Shown: positions 37,001 to 44,806 of the stretch, one piece after another
Layout of the letters: every line of letters starts with the position of its first letter
Numbering within the stretch: the stretch's first letter is position 1
Assembly (NCBI GenBank): GCA_964418595.1
Contig: CAYQMF010000010.1
Location: forward strand, 1-64,000
Origin: CAYQMF01 sp964418595
GTDB taxonomy: Bacteria; Planctomycetota; UBA1135; UBA2386
Reading direction: 5' to 3'
Length of the DNA: 64,000 bases
Made by a program: the position numbers and the translations under genes
Notes under the pieces: model-generated
The model's input: the letters and a program-made list of their open reading frames with translations, nothing else
The model's database searches: none
Told to the model about the DNA's origin: nothing

Positions 37001-37205
37001 GATGGCGTTGTTCGGCGAGTCCACCGGCCGCGGCATCAGCTACGTGAGCATGTCGATCGCTGTGGCCGGGGGCCTCACCGTCTCGACGTTGTTCACGGTG
37101 ATCGCGGTACCGATCGCCTACACGTGGTTCGACGACCTCGCGCGCTGGCTGCACCGAGTGTGGCAGCGCGCGATCGCCCCGTCGGCGCGGCCGATCAACG
37201 CGTGA
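34077..37205 (+). CDS. RND efflux transporter, pump subunit 2
   Basis: 1,042 residues; ATG 34077 overlaps the stop of subunit 1. Start FALFVDRPVLTLMVTATLFA, TM4 region GMVVDNSVVVLENIRQR (~402) and C-terminal NNGIVLLDCITRLRAAGRS place it in the RND superfamily. It is clearly different in sequence from subunit 1, so the pair may form a mixed trimer like MdtBC. A glycine run (~655-660, SDGGGGGGEED) sits in the second porter region. It ends inside the convergent ureohydrolase gene (11-bp overlap). Confidence 0.92.
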   Translation: MSADARGGLFALFVDRPVLTLMVTATLFALGAMSFGRLPLRFAPDGLTENRIRLFIPVRQDMSPREVEDRIIEPLEQLLRTIPGIKQLESSASSGRASVDVRLDEGMDPTLAAAEVRDRAQRAKLQWPPEVDRYFAWKEDASNIPLAFFQMLTPEHDTEWDYLIEDVVRPRLEAVEGVGRVEMWGSLAETIRIWFDRDKLAAHNVRFYELVGRLRQDNFTEPLGELDNGTERLLVRLEGKFRTLGEIEDYPVATGLRLADVAKIERVPSVRDRLSRFNQKYTYSGMIRTAAGVSPVAASANLRAEIARLRADPKFEALEFRYLFDQGEAIRDSLDTLRSSALQGGALAILVLFLFLRNFRFTIAIALAIPLALLVVGAQMFFGGESLNLLSMAGMTLAVGMVVDNSVVVLENIRQRRDAGRPLREACIEGAREVALAVTMATLTTVVVFLPMVFMTTSPKARVLFGSIGIPLSVALLASLGVALLLLPSGAHHLGKLRGGLGREATSGALSAWFTRVSQRVLGMALRHRWIATIAGILVCSLMVVPQKLLDFDGGSFGSMFRSGDVTVNLDLPRGLSLRAVEAEIKSYEDFLLARKTEWRIDSVSASFSRRSARVDVKFDPAVQKKEHATYRKQIETAWPRRPGIQVKLAQREGSDGGGGGGEEDSERNFVVRLYGRDSAFLMQLADDVRADLAQLPSVASVEIPAMDDSEEVRLQIDRNRMQDLQVRPDVLFGMVASGLQGQLVTNFEEKGREVRVVAEFDRGRNPTMLDLKETDVFSDVGTFQRLGDLASVSYEAAMGEISRRDGRTSVTILGKRHEGVGPKVFSEDLRNTMRRFPLPRGYTWTEDSIFQEQAAQMAELASAGFLSVTLVFLLMGVLFESVILPGAILVTIPFAILGSLWSLLLFHGSYDPMAVIGIILLAGIVVNNGIVLLDCITRLRAAGRSRHDAILEGVALRMRPILMTASTTIVGLLPMALFGESTGRGISYVSMSIAVAGGLTVSTLFTVIAVPIAYTWFDDLARWLHRVWQRAIAPSARPINA

Positions 37206-38229
37206 GGAGCGCGAACCCGCAGAGCTTGTAGAGCAGGCGCGCGCCGACGTTGGCGTCCCACTCGTCGCCCTCCGGTCCGGGCGCGACCTCGTTCAGGTCG
37301 AAGCCGACGATCCGCCGCCCGCTGGCGACCAGACGCTCCAGCAGCAGCGCCGCCTCCGCGAAGGTGAGCCCGCCGGGGACGGGAGTCCCCGTGTGTGGGC
37401 AGAGCGCGGGATCGAGGCCGTCGATGTCGAAGCTCACCCACACGTCTTGCGGCAGCGCGGAGACCGCCTCGTCGAGCAGGGTCCGCAGTCGCTCGCCTTC
37501 GGCCCGTCGCCGCTGCCAGACCAGATCGAAATGGGTGATCACGCGACCCTCGCTCGCCTCGATGGCGGCAAGTTCCTGCTCGCACAGGTCGCGGATGCCG
37601 ACCTGGACGATCCGGCGCACCGCCGGCACCTCGCGCAGCACGTTGTCCATGATCGACGCGTGGCTGTAGCGGAAGCCCTCGTACGCGACGCGCAGGTCAG
37701 CGTGCGCATCCACGTGCAGGATGCCGAGATCCTGGAACTGCGTACCCGCCGCCTGGATCGCACCCAGTGGCACGGAGTGGTCCCCGCCGACGATCCCCGG
37801 CAGCTTGCCCGCCGCGAGCAGCGCGACCACGGTCCCGCGCAGCCGGGCGTTCAGTTCGGCCATGTGGCGCTCCACTTCGGCCAGCGCCGCGATCTCGCCC
37901 GGCTCAGCCGGGTCGGCTCCGCCCTTGGCGATGAGCGGCGCGGTCAGCGCGCGACACACGGCGTTGGCCGACACGATCGCCTCGTCCTCCGGCAGCATCG
38001 CGATGCCACGGGCGTATGGCCGGCCCGTCTGCAGGTCGTAGAGGTCGACCTGATGGCTCGCGCGCAGGATCGCGGCGGGCCCGTCGGCGGTGCCCTGCCG
38101 GTACGACGTGGTGGCATCGAAGGGCACCGGCACGAGCACGACCTCCGCGGCGTCAGGGTCGTGCGGCAGGCCGAAGATCCCGGAGTCGGACGACGCCGCG
38201 GCATTCGGGTCGAAGCTGGGTGCGCTCAT
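37195..38229 (-). CDS. Ureohydrolase (arginase/agmatinase/formimidoylglutamase family)
   Basis: 344 residues from ATG 38229. All metal-binding motifs are present: GGDHSVPLG (~151), DAHADLR (~172) and SFDIDGLDPALCPHTGTPVP (~264-283), so a binuclear Mn enzyme is expected. The family hydrolyses guanidino compounds such as arginine, agmatine, guanidinobutyrate, formiminoglutamate or free guanidine; the sequence does not decide which. Insertions near residues 100-125 make it longer than typical agmatinases (~310). The upstream region is hairpin-rich and could regulate it. Confidence 0.9.
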   Translation of the reverse strand: MSAPSFDPNAAASSDSGIFGLPHDPDAAEVVLVPVPFDATTSYRQGTADGPAAILRASHQVDLYDLQTGRPYARGIAMLPEDEAIVSANAVCRALTAPLIAKGGADPAEPGEIAALAEVERHMAELNARLRGTVVALLAAGKLPGIVGGDHSVPLGAIQAAGTQFQDLGILHVDAHADLRVAYEGFRYSHASIMDNVLREVPAVRRIVQVGIRDLCEQELAAIEASEGRVITHFDLVWQRRRAEGERLRTLLDEAVSALPQDVWVSFDIDGLDPALCPHTGTPVPGGLTFAEAALLLERLVASGRRIVGFDLNEVAPGPEGDEWDANVGARLLYKLCGFALLTR

Positions 38230-38576
38230 GCCCGCAGCGTCGCGGCGGCTGCCTCTGGATCAAGGGCGCGCTCGAAGCCCCGTCCCGGGCGGCCTCGCCG
38301 TCCCGGAGAAACGGCTCCCTGGCTGGGACCAAAACTCTCGTCGGAAGGATCGTCAGGAGGAAGCGTTGAGAGTCGGAAGCAAACAGGCCCCAGCCAGGGA
38401 ACCCACCTCGTCTCGTGTCTCGAGCCCATGCCGCCCGAGACAACCGTTAGTAGATTCATGGCCCTCGAGAGTTTCGCCCCAGGGCGAGATTCTGCGGCGC
38501 ACGGCCCGCCCGCGCGGCCCGTTTCCTCGCGCTTGCGCTCGGCCGCCGGATCTGCTGAGATCCCCGCCCCCAAAAC
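38230..38576. other. Hairpin-rich non-coding region between the ureohydrolase gene and tRNA-Met
   Basis: 347 bp without a convincing gene. It contains a bulged 9-bp hairpin (38285-38306), a long-range perfect 12-bp inverted repeat TCCCTGGCTGGG/CCCAGCCAGGGA (38316-38327 with 38389-38400) that encloses a smaller ACTCTC/GAGAGT repeat, and a 7-bp hairpin TGTCTCG/CGAGACA (38416-38442). On the minus strand this is the leader of the ureohydrolase gene; on the plus strand it precedes the tRNA. It could be a structured RNA. Confidence 0.55.
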
Positions 38577-38653
38577 GGCGGGATAGCTCAGTCGGTTAGA
38601 GCGAAGGCTTCATAAGCCTTAGGTCCCCGGTTCAAGTCCGGGTCCCGCTACCA
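38577..38653 (+). tRNA. tRNA-Met (anticodon CAT), CCA encoded
   Basis: 77 nt cloverleaf: D-stem GCTC/GAGC, anticodon stem AAGGC/GCCTT with loop TTCATAA (anticodon 38611-38613), T-stem CCCGG/CCGGG with loop TTCAAGT, and a 3' CCA that is genomic. The acceptor closes with a G1-T72 wobble. The anticodon stem lacks the GGG:CCC of initiators, so this is an elongator tRNA-Met or the CAT form of tRNA-Ile. The T-loop antisense supplies the stop codon of the convergent permease gene. Confidence 0.92.
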
Positions 38654-40023
38654 CTTGCACCGGTCTCGCGGCGAGCCCACGCAGCGTAGGCAACGCCGCC
38701 CAGCGCGCAGAGGCCGAGACCAACCGCCGACGGCAACGGCGCCACGACGATCGCCCCTGCCATCACCGCGACGCCGCAGGCCGTGAACACGACCGCGACG
38801 CCACGCGAGGCGCGCGCCAGGAGCGCGCTGGGATCACGCGCAGCGAGGCGCAGGAGCGCCACCCCGCACAGGCTGTAGAAGAGCCAGTCCACGAACACCA
38901 CGCCGTTGAGCAGCGCGTCGAGCGTCCCGAGCACACCGGCATCGCTGCCACGGAACGCTGCGTGCACACCGAGCAGGAGCACGATCGCCCAACCACCCTG
39001 CACCAGCACGCCGACCAGCGGGCTGTTCAGGCGCGGGTGCAGGCGCGCGCACGCCGGCAGGAAGAGCCCGCGACTCGCCATGGCGTGCAGGACGAACGGC
39101 GACGCGAGCAGGATCGTGTTCATGATCCCCAACGCCGACACCGCGATCGCCCCGGCCATGACCCGCGCACCCAGGTCGGCGAGCCCGAACGGCTGCAGTG
39201 CCTGGCCGCATGCCTCCGCGGCGATCGCGGGACTGGTAGCCGCGCGGTCGAAACCAAGCAGGTTCAGGTAGGTGAGGTTGATCGACACGTAGGCCAGCAC
39301 CACGACGACCACGCCGGCTGCGATCCCGACCGGCACGTCGCGCAACGGCCGCCGCGCCGCCCCGGCCACGAACGCGCCCTGCTGCCACCCACCGAACGCG
39401 AACATCACCGGCAGGAGCGCCGCCCCCAACGCCAGCGTCCAACCAACGGGCTGCCGCTCGCGCACACCCGCGCCCGGATGCGACTCGCCGACGAGCAAGC
39501 CGACGACCACGAGCGCGAAGATCGCGACCAGCTTGACGATCGTGAACGCGTTCTGCACGCGCTTGCCGACGCGCAGACCCAACGCATTGACGCACGTGAA
39601 CGCCGCGATCGCGACCACCGTGATCACCACTTTGCGATCCGGAGTCGACGTCGACGCCCCGGTGAGGACGACGTCGAGGTTGTCGACCATGACCAGCCCC
39701 ACCACGCCGAGCGCGCCCGCCTGGATCACGAGCCAGTTGGCCCACCCGTACAGGAACGCCGGCAACCGACCGAAGGCCTTCTCGATGTACACGAAGGTCC
39801 CACCGAAGCCCGGGGCCAGCCGACTGAGCTCGGCGAACACCAGCGCACCGCACAAGGCGATCACGCCACCGATGCTCCACGCCACCACGAGCTGAACTGG
39901 ATCGTCCACCACGGCAGCGACCTTCTGCGGAGCGAAGAAGATCCCGACGCCGACAATGCCGCCGACGACGATGCAGCCGATGTCGAAGGCGTTGAGCTGA
40001 TCGCGTACGCCGTCGTCCGTCAT
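38632..40023 (-). CDS. APC-family amino-acid permease
   Basis: 463 residues from ATG 40023. Starts FDIGCIVVGGIVGVGIFFAP, the APC TM1 motif with the GxG break, and has about twelve helices; FGGTFVYIEKAFGRLPAFLYG and FGGWQQGAFVAGAARRPLRD match transporters of the APA/LAT type. It probably imports or exchanges amino acids at the inner membrane. The stop codon falls in the T-loop of tRNA-Met on the other strand, so its last eight codons (ASGSGTRT and stop region) are antisense tRNA sequence. It follows the NHL gene by 28 bp and may be cotranscribed. Confidence 0.88.
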   Translation of the reverse strand: MTDDGVRDQLNAFDIGCIVVGGIVGVGIFFAPQKVAAVVDDPVQLVVAWSIGGVIALCGALVFAELSRLAPGFGGTFVYIEKAFGRLPAFLYGWANWLVIQAGALGVVGLVMVDNLDVVLTGASTSTPDRKVVITVVAIAAFTCVNALGLRVGKRVQNAFTIVKLVAIFALVVVGLLVGESHPGAGVRERQPVGWTLALGAALLPVMFAFGGWQQGAFVAGAARRPLRDVPVGIAAGVVVVVLAYVSINLTYLNLLGFDRAATSPAIAAEACGQALQPFGLADLGARVMAGAIAVSALGIMNTILLASPFVLHAMASRGLFLPACARLHPRLNSPLVGVLVQGGWAIVLLLGVHAAFRGSDAGVLGTLDALLNGVVFVDWLFYSLCGVALLRLAARDPSALLARASRGVAVVFTACGVAVMAGAIVVAPLPSAVGLGLCALGGVAYAAWARRETGASGSGTRT

Positions 40024-40051
40024 GGACCGAAAACGTAGCGGGATGACCCGC

Positions 40052-40909
40052 TCACTCGTACAGCAACTCGGCGAGGTCGACCACGACGCCCAGGTAGCGC
40101 AGGTCCGCATCCAGGCGATGCACGCGCTCCGCGTGTCGGTCCAGGACGTACACGTTGCCGCGCGCGTCCCGGGCGAGCGCCGTCGGCTCTTCGAACGCGT
40201 CCGCGGGTCCGGGCCGCCGCTCACCGGCGAGACCGATCCGGAACACGCCGCCGCGATCGCCCTGGTCGGCCACGAGCAGATCGCCGCCCCCGACACGCAG
40301 CACCGCCACCGGCCGGCTGGTCTCGGCGGGATCCGACGCGGTATGCACGAAGCCCACGAAGCGGGCGTCGGGCGTGAAGCGCTGGACCAGCCCGTGCAGC
40401 GTGTCGGCCAACAGGACGCCCTCGGCGTCGACGGTGATCCCGCGCGGCGCGCCGTAGCGCCGATCTTCCTCGCCCAGGGAGCGGACGTAGCCGAGTGGCT
40501 CACCGCTCGCCAGGTCGAAGCGCTGCAGTCCTCGGATCAGCTTGCGATCGCCCCCCGCCACCCACAGCTCGCCCCGATGCACGGCCACCGCGCGCGGTCG
40601 GTCGAGTGTGCCGACCCGATCGCGCGCCACCGCTCCCGGCCCACGCTCGACGGCGCGCCCGAACCGACCGACTTCGCGTCCGAACGCGGTGAAGCGACGC
40701 ACGATGTCGTTGCGTGTGTCGGCGACGAACAGCGTGAAGTTCGGACCGAGTGCCACCGCAGCGGCGTCGGCGTAGTCGCCGTCGCGGCCGGAGAAGCCGA
40801 ACCGCGACACCAGCCGACCGTCGGTCAGGTCGACGAGGAACACCTGGCCGTGCGCCTCGCCGTGCGCGATGCACAGGATGTTCCGCTCGATGGCGATGCC
40901 GCCCGACAT
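40052..40909 (-). CDS. NHL-repeat beta-propeller protein
   Basis: 285 residues from ATG 40909; an upstream ATG at 40939 is possible. Propeller blades are recognisable by repeated segments such as AVALGPNFTLFVADTRNDIV, APRGITVDAEGVLLADT and ALARDARGNVYVLDRHAE. No signal peptide is visible, so it may be cytoplasmic or use a start not seen. NHL propellers are interaction or binding platforms. It is divergent from the lipoprotein gene and directly upstream of the permease. Confidence 0.8.
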   Translation of the reverse strand: MSGGIAIERNILCIAHGEAHGQVFLVDLTDGRLVSRFGFSGRDGDYADAAAVALGPNFTLFVADTRNDIVRRFTAFGREVGRFGRAVERGPGAVARDRVGTLDRPRAVAVHRGELWVAGGDRKLIRGLQRFDLASGEPLGYVRSLGEEDRRYGAPRGITVDAEGVLLADTLHGLVQRFTPDARFVGFVHTASDPAETSRPVAVLRVGGGDLLVADQGDRGGVFRIGLAGERRPGPADAFEEPTALARDARGNVYVLDRHAERVHRLDADLRYLGVVVDLAELLYE

Positions 40910-40967
40910 GGCCCGGCACGATAGCGGCGCGGGTTGCATCGGCACGGGGTTGCGCCAAACTGCGCGG

Positions 40968-41357
40968 ATGCCGCAACGTCGTCGCAAGTCCGCGTGCCTG
41001 CTCGCGTGCCTGCTCGGCGCCTGCTCGACGTTCCCCGACCGGGCGCTGCCACCGTCGGTGATCGAGAGCATCGAGGTGGACTACGCGTTCCCGCCGAACG
41101 GCGCGCGCGCGATCGAGATCCCGGCCTCGAGTGACAGCCTCACCGTGCTCGAGCTCCACGTCGACCCGCCGCCCCGCGGGGAGCGCTTCGACAACGGGCG
41201 GCGGATCCTGCTGTTGCCCGATGGCATCGAGCACGCCTCGCTGCGCTGCCGGTTGCAGCACTGGGCCACCGGCGCGGTCCACGATCCCGACCGTCCCCCC
41301 TCGTCGCTGTTCCCAGGAGCGCACGCCGTGCGCTACCGGGACGACCCGCTGCGCTGA
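40968..41357 (+). CDS. Small lipoprotein
   Basis: 129 residues from ATG 40968. MPQRRRKSACLLACLLGACS is a basic n-region, hydrophobic core and lipobox ending GAC, so a lipid-anchored periplasmic protein is predicted. The rest is a short beta-rich domain with no recognised family. It is 51 bp before the cytochrome-like gene in the same direction. Confidence 0.65.
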   Translation: MPQRRRKSACLLACLLGACSTFPDRALPPSVIESIEVDYAFPPNGARAIEIPASSDSLTVLELHVDPPPRGERFDNGRRILLLPDGIEHASLRCRLQHWATGAVHDPDRPPSSLFPGAHAVRYRDDPLR

Positions 41358-41408
41358 TCCCGACCCGTGATGGACGACCCGCGGCCCGGTGTGGACACTC
41401 GCCGCGCC

Positions 41409-41837
41409 ATGCGTCTCCGCATCCTCGCGCTGTGCGCGCCTCTCCTCTGCCTGCTGTGGCCGAGCTGCTCGGCCACTCCAGCCACGCCCGGAAAGCCTGC
41501 GCGCTCTCGCGCCGACCAGTGGGCCGATCTCATGGTGGACGCGATCGGTCCGGGCTACGAGAGCCTGCTTGCCGAGGCCGAGCGGGCGCCGCGCGACCTC
41601 GACCTCGCCAAGCTGGCCGGCGACGCCCGCGCGCTCGCCGCGCAGTTCGCGCTCGGGCACGGACGGCTGGAGCTGGCCGAGATCCCTGGCTTCGCCGACC
41701 ACGCCCGCGGCGCGGAGGCCTGGATGCTCGACATCGCGATGGCCGCGGAGGCCGGCGACTCGGCCAAGGTGCGCAAACTCGTCCCGCTCGAAGCCGAGAA
41801 CTGCGACGCGTGCCACACCGCCGCCGCGCGCAAGTAG
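41409..41837 (+). CDS. Secreted single-haem cytochrome c-like protein (c'-like)
   Basis: 142 residues from ATG 41409; a GTG at 41367 would extend it by 14. A signal peptide (LRILALCAPLLCLLWPSCSA) precedes a helical body and a single haem motif CDACH near the C-terminus. A lone CxxCH in the last helix is the arrangement of cytochrome c'. It is probably periplasmic, in electron transfer or gas binding. The GalT-like gene starts 4 bp after its stop. Confidence 0.65.
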   Translation: MRLRILALCAPLLCLLWPSCSATPATPGKPARSRADQWADLMVDAIGPGYESLLAEAERAPRDLDLAKLAGDARALAAQFALGHGRLELAEIPGFADHARGAEAWMLDIAMAAEAGDSAKVRKLVPLEAENCDACHTAAARK

Positions 41838-41841
41838 GCCG

Positions 41842-42750
41842 ATGCCCGACCAGCGCGACATCAGGACGCTCGTCGACCCGGTCACGGGTCGTCCGGTGCT
41901 GATGGCGCCGTTGCGCCGCAACCGGCCCATCCAGACGGCTGACCTCGAGGGCGCCGCGCAGTGCCCGTTCTGCGCCGGAAACGAGCACCTGACGCCGCCA
42001 CAGATCGACGTCGAGCCTGCGGCCGGCGTCGCCGGCGGCGGCTGGGTAGCCCGCGCCTTCCCGAACCTCTACCCCGCGGCCAGTGCCCACGAGGTGATCG
42101 CCGAAGGCGCGGCGCACACCGTGCAGCCGGCCGCGCTGACGCCGGAGGTCTGGGCCGGCATCCTGCGCCTGCACCGGCGGCGCATCGCCGACCTGGAGGC
42201 GAGACCGGGGGTCGCCTGTGCGTTCCTGTTCAAGAACGTGGGGCTGCGTGCAGGTGCGTCGATCGCGCACAACCACACGCAGATCCTCGGGCTGCCGGAG
42301 CTGCCGCCGCGGCTTTCGCTCATGGTGCAGCGCCTGCAGGGCGCGAAGACGTGCCCGCTGCGCGCCGACGCCGAGACTGCGCAGCGCGATCGCCGTGTGA
42401 TCTTCGCCAACGAGCACTACTGCGTGCACTCGCCCGCGACTCCGAAGCTGCCCTTCGAGACCTGGGTGTCGCCGCGGGATGGCGCCGAGGACTTCCTCGC
42501 GCCTGGCGACGAAGCGGGGCTTGCCGTCGCCCTGCACGCCGCCTTCCGCGCGTTCGATGCCGCGTTCGGCGCCCCGCCCTTCAACCTCTACCTGCTGCGC
42601 GACCCGGGCCGCCGCATCCCCTGGCACGTGGAGTTGCAGCCGCGCACCGGCAACATCGCCGGCCTCGAACTCGGCGGCGACATGTACATCAACTCGATCC
42701 CCGGCGAGGAGTCGGCCGAGCGGCTGCGCGCTGCGCTCGCCCGCGCGTAG
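41842..42750 (+). CDS. GalT-like (HIT superfamily) nucleotidyltransferase
   Basis: 302 residues from ATG 41842. CPFCAGNE (~39-46) is a zinc-type Cys pair, HNHTQI (~143-148) is the HxHxQ nucleotidyl-His active site, and WHVELQPR (~261) matches the second conserved block of galactose-1-phosphate uridylyltransferases. The family transfers UMP or AMP between sugar-1-phosphates through a histidine intermediate. It is shorter than GalT of E. coli (~348) and no other Leloir gene is adjacent, so the sugar is uncertain. Confidence 0.82.
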   Translation: MPDQRDIRTLVDPVTGRPVLMAPLRRNRPIQTADLEGAAQCPFCAGNEHLTPPQIDVEPAAGVAGGGWVARAFPNLYPAASAHEVIAEGAAHTVQPAALTPEVWAGILRLHRRRIADLEARPGVACAFLFKNVGLRAGASIAHNHTQILGLPELPPRLSLMVQRLQGAKTCPLRADAETAQRDRRVIFANEHYCVHSPATPKLPFETWVSPRDGAEDFLAPGDEAGLAVALHAAFRAFDAAFGAPPFNLYLLRDPGRRIPWHVELQPRTGNIAGLELGGDMYINSIPGEESAERLRAALARA

Positions 42751-42751
42751 T

Positions 42752-43927
42752 TCAGCGACCGCGCGCCTTGTGCTCCCCGGCCTGCCGCGCCGCGACACGC
42801 AGGCCCGAAGCCAGGATCGGGTCGGCACCGGCCGCCCACGGCAGTTCGTCCACCACCGCCTCGTGTGGCGCCACGCCCTTCAGCTCGATCGCCGTGGTGA
42901 ACTTGCCCAGCGTGAACGACGGGAACATCAGCACATCCTCGTCGCCCACGGGTTGGAACGTGGCAGGGATCACGGCGCGGGCCGTGTGCGTGCCGACCAG
43001 GGTGGCCACGTTCTCCTCGCGGAGGCGATACGCGATCACCTCCTTGGCACTGCGCGTGCCACTGTCGATGAGGGCGACGACCGGGCGCTCGAGGTCTGCC
43101 ACCGCACGCACCAACGGCGCCACGGCGCTGCCGTCACCACCGCGACCGCGCAGGTCGAGCACCACGGCGTCGCAGTCGGCCAGCTCGTTCTCGCAGGCAG
43201 CGCGGAAGTGCGCCGCTACGCCGCCCATGTGGATGAACCAGTAGTGCACGTAGCCGATGCGCCTGTCGCCGACCGTGCGCACCGCGATGCTCGCGGACGC
43301 GGCACGCCACGAGGAGTACTTCGCTGCGGGAACGACGATCTCGTGCACTTCACCATCACGGCGGCGGCGGACGCCCAGGGTCACTTGATCATCCGCACCG
43401 TCGCAGAGGATCAAATGGCGGGGGCGATCGTTCAGGTAGGCGTCGTCGGAGCTGCGGTCGAGCCGCGCGTTGCCGCCCGTGCGGGCGCCGTCGATCGTCA
43501 CCACCTCGTCGCCGCGGCGCACTCCCGCCTGCTCCGCCGGACCGCCCTCGAGGATCGCCATGGCGAAGAACCGTCCCGCGACCTGCTCGACCTCGCACCC
43601 CACCGTCGGTGCCTCCGCCTTGCGCAGGTCGCGCATGACCTGGTCGTAGGTTGCCCTCGAGTACAGGGAGAGGTGCGTGGCCGGCACGTTCCCGAGCAGC
43701 GCCTGCACCACGGCACGCTCCTCGTTCAGATCCTCGGCCTGGAGTGCCGCCGGCCGGTAGCGCTCGACCAGGGCCGGCCAGTGCTCGCGGCGGAAGTCAC
43801 GGTCGTAGTACGACTTCGCCATCACCTTGCACACCGCGTCGAAGAGCTGGGCGGGCTCGCGGGACTGCGCCGTCAGGGGCCCGAGCAGTGCGAGAGCGAC
43901 GAGACCACGTGCGAAGGGTGGGCGCAT
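42752..43927 (-). CDS. S41-family (C-terminal processing-like) protease with PDZ domain
   Basis: 391 residues. The signal peptide ends LLGPLTAQS. A PDZ-like segment (GGPAEQAGVRRGDEVVTIDG, ~125-145) is followed by an S41 catalytic region: YVHYWF, VVLDLRGRGGDGSAVAPLVR (~250) and IDSGTRSAKEV (~288), which has the nucleophile Ser of S41 peptidases. It probably acts in the periplasm. It converges with the GalT-like gene (1 bp between stops). Confidence 0.82.
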   Translation of the reverse strand: MRPPFARGLVALALLGPLTAQSREPAQLFDAVCKVMAKSYYDRDFRREHWPALVERYRPAALQAEDLNEERAVVQALLGNVPATHLSLYSRATYDQVMRDLRKAEAPTVGCEVEQVAGRFFAMAILEGGPAEQAGVRRGDEVVTIDGARTGGNARLDRSSDDAYLNDRPRHLILCDGADDQVTLGVRRRRDGEVHEIVVPAAKYSSWRAASASIAVRTVGDRRIGYVHYWFIHMGGVAAHFRAACENELADCDAVVLDLRGRGGDGSAVAPLVRAVADLERPVVALIDSGTRSAKEVIAYRLREENVATLVGTHTARAVIPATFQPVGDEDVLMFPSFTLGKFTTAIELKGVAPHEAVVDELPWAAGADPILASGLRVAARQAGEHKARGR

Positions 43928-44017
43928 GAGGACAACCTACGCGCGCGACGACGGTACGGTGAGAGCCAGAACGTCGGATGCAGGCGAAGAGCCCGTGGCG
44001 CTACACTGCGCGGGTTC

Positions 44018-44806
44018 GTGTCGCACTCGGGTCGTCTCTCCGCCGTCATCGCGCTGTGGCTTGGCGCCGCCGCACCGCTCGCGCTGCTCGTGCTCGGCGC
44101 CATCGACCCGTCCGCCGCAGTGCGCACCACCGCCGACGTGACGCGTGGTCTCGGGTGGGCCGTCTGGGGTCTCGGCGCGGCGGGGTTCGTCGGGCTCGCG
44201 TTCTACCCGCCGTTCCTGCCGGCGCTTCGCCTGCGCCTCGGACGCGCCTGGCGTCGTCTCGGCACGTCCGACGCTCCGGTGCGCGAGGCGTACGCACGCC
44301 TCCGCCAGTTCGAGACCGGCAACGACCTGCTGCTCGTCGGCCGGCACCTGCGCGAGCGCGGCAACGTGCCGCAGGCCGTCGACTTCCTCACCCGTGCGGT
44401 CGCCAAGGATCCGACCCACGTCGGCGCCCGCTACCAGCTCGCCCTGGCTCACCGCGCCATCGGCAACTTCCAGGCGGCGGCCGACGGCCTGCAGGATGTG
44501 CTGGCGCGCGACCCGGGGCACGGCTTCGGCCAGCCGCTCCTGGATCTGGCGGAGATCCTGCAGGCGGCGCGCATGCCTGCCGAGGCGGCGGAGCTGCTGG
44601 CGCGTTTCCGCCGGCTGCACGGCGACCGCCGCGCAGTCCTCCTGCAACACGCGCGCGTGCTCGCGGCCTGCGGACAGCGCGAGGCGGGTCTCGAGGCCCT
44701 GCGCCAGGCCGCTGCCCCGCCTGCCGCCAGCGAGCGGCTGAGCGCCGACGACGCCCTCGCCCGCGGCCGCGCCCGCGTTGCCCTGTGGTTTGGAGGCTTC
44801 CGATGA
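44018..44806 (+). CDS. Membrane protein with TPR-like repeats
   Basis: 262 residues from GTG 44018, chosen because it opens just before two membrane helices (ALWLGAAAPLALLVLGAI and WAVWGLGAAGFVGLAFYPPF). A TPR-type repeat region follows (~95-250), with pairs like QAVDFLTRAVAKDPTHVGAR and AIGNFQAAADGLQDVLARDP. TPR domains mediate protein contacts. Its stop overlaps the rhomboid gene by ATGA, suggesting the two act together. Confidence 0.75.
   Translation: MSHSGRLSAVIALWLGAAAPLALLVLGAIDPSAAVRTTADVTRGLGWAVWGLGAAGFVGLAFYPPFLPALRLRLGRAWRRLGTSDAPVREAYARLRQFETGNDLLLVGRHLRERGNVPQAVDFLTRAVAKDPTHVGARYQLALAHRAIGNFQAAADGLQDVLARDPGHGFGQPLLDLAEILQAARMPAEAAELLARFRRLHGDRRAVLLQHARVLAACGQREAGLEALRQAAAPPAASERLSADDALARGRARVALWFGGFR

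Noticed and set aside
38285..38306. Guanidine riboswitch (mini-ykkC-type) before the ureohydrolase
   Set aside because: ACGG occurs but not as loops closed by proper stems, so the known pattern is not met.
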